From Labilibaculum sp. (GTDB lineage: Bacteria > Bacteroidota > Bacteroidia > Bacteroidales > Marinifilaceae): a stretch of 6,515 nucleotides of DNA. Positions 1 through 4,450 of this stretch are shown in pieces (position 1 is the stretch's first letter; each line of letters begins with the position of its first letter). A model generated the notes under the pieces. That model was given only the letters and a program-made list of their open reading frames with translations, searched no databases and was not told the DNA's origin. The position numbers and the translations under genes are program-made. The DNA lies in contig JADGFH010000341.1 in the NCBI GenBank assembly GCA_016743925.1, positions 1 to 6,515 of the forward strand. Reading direction: 5' to 3'.

Positions 1-36
1 TCAAATAAGTATATTGTTGAAAGAAGGAAAAAATAA
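1..36 (+). CDS. rplB: 50S ribosomal protein L2 (uL2), C-terminal end only
   Basis: The first 33 bases read in frame as SNKYIVERRKK followed by TAA at 34-36. A basic ending of the type S-N-K-[YF]-I-[VI]-E-R-R-K-K is the usual C-terminus of L2 in Bacteroidota, and rplB is the gene that normally stands directly before rpsS in the S10 operon. Only 11 codons are visible; the rest lies upstream of the window. L2 binds 23S rRNA near the peptidyl transferase centre and helps join the subunits. The call rests on the short tail plus position, and 18 nt separate its stop from the rpsS start. Confidence 0.88.
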   Translation, partial: SNKYIVERRKK

Positions 37-54
37 TTTGATAATTAAATTGTT

Positions 55-324
55 ATGAGTCGTTCATTAAAAAAAGGACCTTTTATCGATTTCAAATTGG
101 AGAGACGAGTATTAGGACAAAACGAATCGGGTAAGAAAACAGTTGTTAAAACCTGGTCAAGACGTTCTATGATTTCTCCAGATTTCGTAGGTCACACGAT
201 TGCCGTTCACAACGGAAACAAATTCATTCCTGTTTATGTTACTGAAAACATGGTAGGTCATAAGTTAGGTGAATTTGCCCCAACTCGTACTTTTAGAGGA
301 CATGCTGACAAGAGGAAACGATAG
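55..324 (+). CDS. rpsS: 30S ribosomal protein S19 (uS19)
   Basis: An 89-residue protein that begins MSRSLKKGPF and is recognisable as S19 along its whole length. It has the WSRRSMI segment (about 34-40), the block VHNGNKFIPVYVTENMVGHKLGEFAPTRTF (51-80) and a basic tail ending RGHADKRKR. The length matches the family (about 90 residues). S19 sits in the head of the small subunit, pairs with S13 and contacts 16S rRNA near the A-site tRNA. The ATG at 55 is chosen because the family starts MSRS(L/I)KKGP, and no upstream in-frame start fits before the rplB stop. There is no Shine-Dalgarno; the leader is AT-rich. It lies between rplB and rplV, the standard S10-operon position. Nothing is odd in the protein. 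Confidence 0.98.
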   Translation: MSRSLKKGPFIDFKLERRVLGQNESGKKTVVKTWSRRSMISPDFVGHTIAVHNGNKFIPVYVTENMVGHKLGEFAPTRTFRGHADKRKR

Positions 325-367
325 TCACGTGTTAAAAGGTTTTAATTAACATTTTGAATTTGTAAAA

Positions 368-787
368 ATGGGTGCAAGAAAAAGAATAAAAGCAAACCAA
401 ATAAAGGAGGAAAACAAGAGCAAAGCATTCGCTAGCTTGAGAAACGTTCCTACTTCACCTCGTAAAATGAGACTTGTTGCCGATATGGTAAGAGGTATGG
501 AGGTGAACCGAGCTTTAGATGTGCTTCGTTTCAGTCCGAAAGAGGCATCAAATCGCGTAGAAAAACTAGTGCTTTCAGCTATTGCCAACTGGCAAGCTAA
601 GAATGAGGGTCAGCGAATTGAGGAAAGCGAATTATACGTTAAAATTATTAACGTTGATTCTGCAAGAATCCTTAAGCGTTTAAGACCAGCTCCTCAGGGA
701 AGAGCACATAGAATTAAAAAGAGATCAAATCATGTAACTATATTATTGGGTAGCAAAACTGCTGAAGCCAATAGTAATAAAGAATAG
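368..787 (+). CDS. rplV: 50S ribosomal protein L22 (uL22), Bacteroidota-type extended form
   Basis: A 139-residue L22. The core SPRKMRLVADMVRGMEVNRALDVL (about 30-53) and the long beta-hairpin segment ILKRLRPAPQGRAHRIKKRSNH (101-122) are clear. In the ribosome that hairpin reaches into the peptide exit tunnel beside L4, where macrolide-resistance changes are known in other bacteria; here the tip looks wild type. The protein is longer than E. coli L22 (110 residues) because of a basic N-terminal extension of about 20 residues, a longer loop around 80-90 (EGQRIEESEL) and a short polar tail. This size is, to my knowledge, normal for Bacteroidota. It follows rpsS by 43 nt, one of the larger gaps here, with an A-rich stretch before the ATG and no Shine-Dalgarno. 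It ends 5 nt before rpsC. Confidence 0.97.
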   Translation: MGARKRIKANQIKEENKSKAFASLRNVPTSPRKMRLVADMVRGMEVNRALDVLRFSPKEASNRVEKLVLSAIANWQAKNEGQRIEESELYVKIINVDSARILKRLRPAPQGRAHRIKKRSNHVTILLGSKTAEANSNKE

Positions 788-792
788 TTAGA

Positions 793-1503
793 ATGGGACA
801 AAAAGTAAATCCAATTGGAAATAGATTAGGAATCATCAAAGGATGGGATTCTAACTGGTTTGGCGGAAAAAACTACGGCGAGAAGCTTGTTGAAGATACC
901 AAAATTAGAAAGTACCTAAATGCTCGTTTAGCTAAGGCAAGTATTTCTAAGATTATAATCGAAAGAACTCTAAAATTAATTACAATCACTATTAACACTG
1001 CTCGTCCTGGTATTATTATCGGAAAAGGTGGTTCTGAGGTTGATAAGTTAAAAGAAGAGTTAAAGAAGATTACTGACAAAGAAGTACAAATTAACATCTT
1101 TGAAATTAAGCGTCCGGAAATGGATGCTGTAATCGTTGCTAATAATATTGCTCGTCAAATCGAGGGTCGTATCGCCTATCGACGTGCAATTAAGATGGCT
1201 ATTGCTTCTACTATGAGAATGGGTGCAGAGGGAGTTAAAATACAGATTTCTGGTCGTTTAAACGGTGCCGAAATGGCTCGTTCTGAAATGTACAAAGAAG
1301 GACGTACCCCGCTACATACCTTAAGAGCTGATATTGACTATTGTTTAGCTGAATCGCTAACAACTTATGGTCTTATTGGTATCAAAGTTTGGATCTGTAA
1401 AGGTGAAGTTTACGGTAAGCGTGACTTGACTCCTAACGCAGGAATGCGTGATGGCAGAGGACCAAAAGGAAAAGGTGGTTTTAATAGAAGAAAAAAGAAG
1501 TAG
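793..1503 (+). CDS. rpsC: 30S ribosomal protein S3 (uS3), KH-domain protein
   Basis: A 236-residue S3 starting MGQKVNPIGNRLGI, the family's standard N-terminus. A type II KH domain follows, with RPGIIIGKGGSEVDKL at 71-86 holding the GKGG loop (77-80) that contacts RNA. The C-terminal domain shows SGRLNGAEMARSEMYKEGRTPLHTLRADIDY (153-183). Basic residues R130, R131 and K134 in AYRRAIKMAI match the mRNA-entry residues linked in E. coli S3 to ribosomal helicase activity. The tail is a basic, glycine-rich stretch ending NRRKKK. S3 lies at the mRNA entry channel of the 30S head together with S14 and S10. Only 5 nt separate it from rplV, so translation is probably coupled. After its stop comes a 27-nt gap carrying a perfect palindrome (see 1504-1521). 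Confidence 0.98.
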   Translation: MGQKVNPIGNRLGIIKGWDSNWFGGKNYGEKLVEDTKIRKYLNARLAKASISKIIIERTLKLITITINTARPGIIIGKGGSEVDKLKEELKKITDKEVQINIFEIKRPEMDAVIVANNIARQIEGRIAYRRAIKMAIASTMRMGAEGVKIQISGRLNGAEMARSEMYKEGRTPLHTLRADIDYCLAESLTTYGLIGIKVWICKGEVYGKRDLTPNAGMRDGRGPKGKGGFNRRKKK

Positions 1504-1521
1504 TCTTTAAAATTTTAAAGA
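1504..1521. repeat. 18-nt perfect palindrome between rpsC and rplP
   Basis: TCTTTAAAATTTTAAAGA starts at the base right after the rpsC stop and reads identically on both strands. As RNA it could form at best a 7-bp, almost all A-U hairpin with an AAUU loop; as DNA it is a two-fold symmetric site. It fills most of the 27-nt gap before rplP. It is too AT-rich and lacks a U-tract, so it is not a terminator. Function unknown; chance in an AT-rich spacer remains possible. Confidence 0.4.
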
Positions 1522-1530
1522 ATTAGTACG

Positions 1531-1962
1531 ATGTTACAACCAAAAAGGACAAAATTTAGAAGACAACAAAAGGGAAGAATGAAAGGCAATGCCGGTCGCG
1601 GTACTGAATTAGCATTTGGATCTTTTGGGATCAAGTCACTTGAAACTAAGTGGATCACTGGTCGTCAAATTGAAGCTGCTCGTGTGGCAGTAACCCGATA
1701 TATGCAAAGACAAGGTCAAATCTGGATCCGTATTTTTCCAGACAAGCCTATCACTAAGAAGCCTGCAGAGGTTCGTATGGGTAAAGGTAAAGGTTCACCA
1801 GAAGGATTCGTTGCTCCTGTTTCACCAGGAAGAATGTTATTCGAATGTGAAGGAGTACCTTTCGTAGTTGCAAAAGAGGCATTACGTCTTGCAGCACAAA
1901 AATTACCTGTTACTACAAAGTTTGTCGTAAGACGTGATTATGTTGAAAATTCAAATGATTAA
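1531..1962 (+). CDS. rplP: 50S ribosomal protein L16 (uL16)
   Basis: A 143-residue L16, slightly longer than E. coli L16 (136). It starts MLQPKRTKFRRQQKGRMKG, the family's opening signature. FGSFGIKSLE (29-38), TGRQIEAARVAVTR (43-56) and WIRIFPDKPITKKP (65-78) follow. VRMGKGKG (81-88) contains Arg82, aligned by eye with E. coli Arg81, the arginine that is hydroxylated there; whether this organism modifies it cannot be told. L16 organises the A-site side of the 50S central region and contacts tRNA and 5S-proximal rRNA. The tail ends VVRRDYVENSND. The ATG follows a 27-nt AT-rich spacer with no Shine-Dalgarno. Only 2 nt separate its stop from rpmC, indicating coupled translation. Confidence 0.98.
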   Translation: MLQPKRTKFRRQQKGRMKGNAGRGTELAFGSFGIKSLETKWITGRQIEAARVAVTRYMQRQGQIWIRIFPDKPITKKPAEVRMGKGKGSPEGFVAPVSPGRMLFECEGVPFVVAKEALRLAAQKLPVTTKFVVRRDYVENSND

Positions 1963-1964
1963 TC

Positions 1965-2162
1965 ATGAAGAATTCAGAAATTAAAGAGTTAACAACACAG
2001 GAAATAGTAGAGAAAGTAGATACAGAGAGATCTACGTTAACTCGATTCAGACTAAATCACGCTATTTCACCTTTGGAAAATCCTTTGCAAATTAAGGAAA
2101 CCCGACGTAACATTGCTAGACTTGTAACTGAGTTGCGTCAAAGGCAATTAACTGAAAAGTAA
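1965..2162 (+). CDS. rpmC: 50S ribosomal protein L29 (uL29)
   Basis: A 65-residue, mostly helical protein of the usual L29 length (60-70). The first helix reads SEIKELTTQEIVEKVDTERSTLTRFRLNHA and the second follows the turn SPLENPLQIKETRRNIARLVTELRQRQL (35-62). Two antiparallel helices are the L29 fold. The wording ISPLENPxQIKxxRRxIAR is what I know from Bacteroidia L29 proteins and is a good lineage clue. L29 sits at the exit-tunnel rim next to L23, close to where trigger factor and the signal recognition particle dock. It starts 2 nt after rplP and ends 7 nt before the preferred rpsQ start. Confidence 0.96.
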   Translation: MKNSEIKELTTQEIVEKVDTERSTLTRFRLNHAISPLENPLQIKETRRNIARLVTELRQRQLTEK

Positions 2163-2169
2163 AAAAGTG

Positions 2170-2424
2170 ATGGAAAGAAATCTTAGAAAAGAGCGTATCG
2201 GGGTTGTGGTTAGCAGCAAAATGGAGAAATCTATTACTGTTGTGGTGCATACCAAAGAGAAACACCCAATTTACGGTAAATTCGTGAAAAAGTCGAAGAA
2301 ATTCACTGCTCACGATGAAGAAAATACCTGCAATGAAGGTGACACCGTAAAGATCATGGAAACCCGACCATTAAGTAAAAATAAGAGTTGGAGATTAGTT
2401 GAAATTATTGAAAGAGCTAAGTAG
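2170..2424 (+). CDS. rpsQ: 30S ribosomal protein S17 (uS17)
   Basis: An 84-residue S17 with the OB-fold signature RKERIGVVVSSKMEKSITVVV (6-26), followed by KHPIYGKFVKKSKKFTAHDEENTCNEGDTVKIMETRPLSKNKSWRLVEII. It binds 16S rRNA helices in the body of the 30S and is a primary assembly protein. Two adjacent start codons exist, GTG at 2167 and ATG at 2170. I chose the ATG because it is the stronger codon and gives the family-typical N-terminus MERNLRKERIG. Using the GTG would add only one Met. There is no Shine-Dalgarno. The 2-nt spacing to rplN is the S10/spc boundary, with no terminator or promoter between them. Confidence 0.97.
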   Translation: MERNLRKERIGVVVSSKMEKSITVVVHTKEKHPIYGKFVKKSKKFTAHDEENTCNEGDTVKIMETRPLSKNKSWRLVEIIERAK

Positions 2425-2426
2425 AC

Positions 2427-2792
2427 ATGATACAAACAGAAAGTAGACTATTAGTAGCTGATAACAGCGGAGCCAAAGAAGTTCTTTGTATTCGTGTGTT
2501 AGGCGGTACCAAAAAGCGTTATGCTTCAATTGGCGATAAGATCGTAGTTACCGTAAAGAATAGTATTGCCGGTTCCGAAATGAAAAAAGGAACAGTAACA
2601 AAAGCAGTTGTTGTTCGCACCAAAAAAGAGATTAGAAGACAAGACGGTTCTTATATTCGCTTCGATGACAACGCTTGCGTGTTGTTAAATACAACTGGTG
2701 AAATGAGAGGAACCCGTATTTTTGGACCTGTTGCAAGAGAATTACGCGATACAGACATGAAGATCGTTTCTCTAGCTCCAGAAGTTTTATAA
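2427..2792 (+). CDS. rplN: 50S ribosomal protein L14 (uL14)
   Basis: A 121-residue L14 (family 120-123). MIQTESRLLVADNSGAKEVLCIRVLGG opens the protein. The long conserved block GTVTKAVVVRTKKEIRRQDGSYIRFDDNACVLLN (55-88) and GTRIFGPVARELR (95-107) complete the signature. L14 lies at the subunit interface of the 50S, contacts L19 and 16S rRNA helix 14, and is the docking site for the RsfS silencing factor. It is the first gene of the classical spc operon. Here it follows rpsQ by 2 nt, so it is most likely read through from the S10 block. No changes at the conserved positions are visible. Confidence 0.98.
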   Translation: MIQTESRLLVADNSGAKEVLCIRVLGGTKKRYASIGDKIVVTVKNSIAGSEMKKGTVTKAVVVRTKKEIRRQDGSYIRFDDNACVLLNTTGEMRGTRIFGPVARELRDTDMKIVSLAPEVL

Positions 2793-2811
2793 TCTTTGTA
2801 AACCTAGAACA

Positions 2812-3135
2812 ATGCGAAAAAAGTTACATATTAAAAAAGGTGATACCGTTATTGTAAACTCAGGGGAATCTAAAGGTATGGAAGGTAAAGTTTTAGAAAT
2901 CTTAGCTGAAAAACAACGAGCAATTGTTGAAGGAGCTAACATGATTTCTAAGCATACCAAACCAAATGCTGAGAATCCACAGGGCGGTATTGTTAAAAAA
3001 GAGGCAGGAATTCATATTTCTAATTTGAATGTGAAAGATGCTTCAACCGGAAAAGCTACCCGTGTTGGTAGACGAATCGGTGATGACAAAAAATTAGTTA
3101 GATATTCTAAAAAGTCAGGGGAGGAAATTAAGTAA
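2812..3135 (+). CDS. rplX: 50S ribosomal protein L24 (uL24)
   Basis: A 107-residue L24. The KOW motif is visible near the N-terminus as HIKKGDTVIVNSGESKGMEGKVLEIL (6-31). The segment RAIVEGANMISKHTKPN (36-52) and GGIVKKEAGIHISNLNV (58-74) are also typical. L24 is an early assembly protein that nucleates folding of 23S domain I and lies near the tunnel exit. The ATG at 2812 comes 19 nt after rplN with no Shine-Dalgarno. Its TAA stop (3133-3135) shares its last A with the rplE ATG. The codons for the final residues contain the purine run discussed at 3117-3124. In E. coli the S8 repressor site lies near this rplX/rplE junction; here there is no intergenic space to hold one. Confidence 0.97.
   Translation: MRKKLHIKKGDTVIVNSGESKGMEGKVLEILAEKQRAIVEGANMISKHTKPNAENPQGGIVKKEAGIHISNLNVKDASTGKATRVGRRIGDDKKLVRYSKKSGEEIK
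3117..3124 (+). promoter_or_regulatory. Possible Shine-Dalgarno for rplE inside the rplX 3' end
   Basis: AGGGGAGG ends 10 nt before the rplE ATG at 3135 and contains a GGAGG core (3120-3124). It also encodes part of the rplX tail (S-G-E-E), so it may simply be coding sequence. The spacing is longer than ideal. It would assist re-initiation at the TAATG overlap if the anti-Shine-Dalgarno is available. Confidence 0.35.
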
Positions 3136-3689
3136 TGAGCTATATACCGACTCTTAAAAAACAGTATACAGAAGAAGTTGTTCCTGCTTTAATGAAGGAA
3201 TTCAACTACAAAACTGTAATGCAAGCGCCAAAGTTAACGAAGATAGTACTTAACCAAGGTGTTGGATCGGCTATTGCTGACAAGAAAATACTTGAATTTT
3301 CGGTAAACGAAATGACAGCTATTACAGGTCAGAAAGCAGTTCAAACAATGTCTACTAAAGATATCTCGAACTTTAAGCTTCGTAAAGGTATGCCAGTAGG
3401 TACTACAGTTACTTTACGTCGCGAGCGTATGTACGAATTTCTTGAGAAATTAGTACGTGTAGCTCTTCCACGAATTCGTGACTTTAGAGGTATTAACAGC
3501 AAACTTGACGGTAGAGGAAACTATACTTTAGGTATCGAAGAGCAAATCATTTTCCCTGAGATTGTTTTGGATGAAGTAAACAAAATGATGGGTATGAACA
3601 TTACCTTCGTTACAACTGCGAATACCGATGAGGAAGCATATGCTTTATTAAAGGAATTTGGGTTACCATTTAAAAATCTTAAAAAATAA
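3135..3689 (+). CDS. rplE: 50S ribosomal protein L5 (uL5), 5S rRNA-binding
   Basis: A 184-residue L5 (family about 180). Signatures include KLTKIVLNQGVGSAIADKK (33-51), ITGQKAVQTMSTKDISNFKLRKGMPVGTTVTLR (63-95), ALPRIRDFRGI (110-120) and the C-terminal GMNITFVTTANTDEEAYALLKEFGLPF. L5 binds 5S rRNA in the central protuberance together with L18, which is encoded further down this operon, and touches the P-site tRNA and S13. Its ATG overlaps the rplX stop as TAATG, so translational coupling to rplX is likely. The family N-terminus M-x-Y-x-P-x-L-K-x-x-Y confirms the start. It ends 4 nt before rpsN. Confidence 0.98.
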   Translation: MSYIPTLKKQYTEEVVPALMKEFNYKTVMQAPKLTKIVLNQGVGSAIADKKILEFSVNEMTAITGQKAVQTMSTKDISNFKLRKGMPVGTTVTLRRERMYEFLEKLVRVALPRIRDFRGINSKLDGRGNYTLGIEEQIIFPEIVLDEVNKMMGMNITFVTTANTDEEAYALLKEFGLPFKNLKK

Positions 3690-3693
3690 TACG

Positions 3694-3963
3694 ATGGCTA
3701 AAGAATCAATGAAAGCTCGCGAAGTTAAGCGTCAAAAGCTAGTTGAAAAATACGCAGCAAAAAGAGCTAAACTTAAAGAAGAAGGCGATTATATCGGTCT
3801 TAGTCGCTTGCCAAAAAATTCTTCACCTGTTCGTTTACACAACAGATGTAAACTTACTGGTCGTCCGAAAGGATACATGAGACAATTTGGTTTGAGTCGT
3901 ATCACTTTTCGTGAAATGGCTTCAGCTGGATTAATCCCAGGTGTGAAAAAGGCAAGTTGGTAA
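3694..3963 (+). CDS. rpsN: 30S ribosomal protein S14 (uS14), short zinc-free form
   Basis: An 89-residue S14. I start it at the ATG at 3694 because the protein then opens MAKESMKAREVKRQKL, the family form. An in-frame ATG at 3658 would add 12 residues and run inside rplE, so it is rejected. The signature RLHNRCKLTGRPKGYMRQFGLSRITFRE (47-74) and the ending GLIPGVKKASW are clear. Only one cysteine is present (C52), so the CxxC-x(n)-CxxC zinc ribbon of the C+ form is absent. This is a zinc-independent C- paralogue without the insert of the 101-residue E. coli type. S14 helps assemble the 30S head with S3 and S10. It lies 4 nt after rplE and is followed by the largest gap in the window. Confidence 0.97.
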   Translation: MAKESMKAREVKRQKLVEKYAAKRAKLKEEGDYIGLSRLPKNSSPVRLHNRCKLTGRPKGYMRQFGLSRITFREMASAGLIPGVKKASW

Positions 3964-3991
3964 CCAAATTAGATTGTGAAAACAACTTTTT

Positions 3992-4034
3992 TTAAATATT
4001 GTCCCGAGCGATCGGGATCAATTTAATTTTTTTT
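3992..4034 (+). promoter_or_regulatory. GNRA-capped bulged stem followed by a U8 tract, upstream of rpsH (possible attenuator or protein-binding site)
   Basis: The 75-nt rpsN/rpsH gap holds TCCCGA (4002-4007), loop GCGA (4008-4011), TCGGGA (4012-4017): six perfect, mostly G-C pairs closed by a GNRA tetraloop. The stem can be extended by TTG (3999-4001) with CAA (4019-4021) across a one-base bulge (4018), and by TTAAA (3992-3996) with TTTAA (4022-4026) across a two-base bulge (3997-3998). Eight T residues (4027-4034) follow at once, and the rpsH ATG begins at 4039. The form resembles a weak intrinsic terminator or attenuator, but its A-U base makes efficient termination doubtful. It could instead be a binding site for a ribosomal protein such as S8, or a dispersed intergenic palindrome. 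Not recognised as a known RNA family. Confidence 0.45.
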
Positions 4035-4038
4035 AAAA

Positions 4039-4434
4039 ATGACAGATCCAATAGCAGATTTTCTTACACGTTTGAGAAACGGGATTATGGCTAACCACAA
4101 AGTGGTTGACATTCCTGCTTCTAACGTGAAAAAAGAAATGACAAAAATTCTTAAGGATAAAGGTTATATCCTTAATTACAAGTTTGTTGATGATGGTATT
4201 CAAGGTACAATTAAAATTGCTTTGAAATACAACCCAGAAACAAAAATTTCTGCAATTAAAAATCTTAAAAGGGTAAGTAAGCCTGGATTAAGAAAATATT
4301 GCGGAGCAACCGAATTACCTCGCGTACTTAACGGTTTAGGAATTGCGATTCTTTCTACTTCTCAGGGAGTAATGACTGACAAAGAAGCACGTCAGAAGCA
4401 TGTAGGTGGTGAAATATTGTGTTACGTTTATTAA
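4039..4434 (+). CDS. rpsH: 30S ribosomal protein S8 (uS8)
   Basis: A 131-residue S8 (family 130-133) starting MTDPIADFLTRLRNGIMANH, the standard N-terminus. The C-terminal RNA-binding region shows RVSKPGLRKYCGATELPRVLNGLGIAILSTSQGVMTDKEARQKHVGGEILCYVY, with the STSQGVMTDKEA motif (106-117) that contacts 16S helix 21. S8 is a primary 30S assembly protein; in E. coli it also represses the spc operon by binding its own mRNA. The gene follows a 75-nt gap with a structured element and a U-tract, and five A residues directly precede or overlap the ATG; no Shine-Dalgarno. Its 5' coding region holds two further potential hairpins, AACCAC/GTGGTT (4093-4107) and a 9-bp stem at 4151-4175. It ends 16 nt before rplF. 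Confidence 0.98.
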   Translation: MTDPIADFLTRLRNGIMANHKVVDIPASNVKKEMTKILKDKGYILNYKFVDDGIQGTIKIALKYNPETKISAIKNLKRVSKPGLRKYCGATELPRVLNGLGIAILSTSQGVMTDKEARQKHVGGEILCYVY

Positions 4435-4436
4435 TT

Positions 4437-4443
4437 AAGGAGG
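4437..4443 (+). promoter_or_regulatory. Strong Shine-Dalgarno before rplF
   Basis: AAGGAGG lies 7 nt before the rplF ATG (4451), wholly inside the 16-nt rpsH/rplF gap and so not forced by coding. It is a seven-base complement of the canonical 16S 3' end. It is the only such motif at optimal spacing before any of the starts in the window. Bacteroidota mRNAs mostly lack Shine-Dalgarnos, which makes this one stand out. Confidence 0.8.
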
Positions 4444-4450
4444 ATTAGAA

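Noticed and set aside
331..350. Inverted arms GTTAA/TTAAC in the rpsS/rplV gap
   Set aside because: Only 5 A-U rich pairs around a 10-nt loop; consistent with chance in an AT-rich spacer.
404..410. AAGGAGG inside rplV
   Set aside because: It encodes K-E-E in the L22 N-terminus and no start codon follows at a suitable distance in any plausible gene.
346..588. Reverse-strand open frame opposite rplV
   Set aside because: It is the antisense of a certain ribosomal protein gene, has no recognisable domain, and its hydrophobic content is what results from complementing lysine-rich codons.
873..1097. Reverse-strand open frame opposite rpsC
   Set aside because: Antisense shadow of the KH-domain region; rich in Ile, Leu and Ser by complementing Lys/Asn codons; no family resemblance.
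2167..2169. GTG as the rpsQ start
   Set aside because: An ATG follows immediately at 2170 and gives the normal S17 N-terminus; the GTG would add a single residue.
2116..2313. Reverse-strand open frame across rpmC/rpsQ
   Set aside because: Antisense of two certain genes; no signature and no promoter-like sequence.
2425..2426. A separate spc promoter or an S10 terminator at the rpsQ/rplN boundary
   Set aside because: The gap is 2 nt, and no hairpin with a U-tract or promoter-like pair was seen in the flanking coding sequence.
3469..3480. 12-nt palindrome CACGAATTCGTG in rplE (and AAGCATATGCTT at 3634-3645)
   Set aside because: One or two 12-nt palindromes are expected by chance in a window of this length, and both lie in conserved coding sequence.
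3658..3693. Upstream in-frame ATG that would lengthen rpsN by 12 residues
   Set aside because: It lies inside rplE, adds residues foreign to the S14 family, and the ATG at 3694 gives the conserved MAKESMKARE start.
3957..3993. TTGGT/ACCAA palindrome over the rpsN stop followed by a T7 run, as an rpsN terminator
   Set aside because: The arms are separated by one base, so only a 3-bp hairpin could form, and the T run begins about 20 nt later; not a credible intrinsic terminator.
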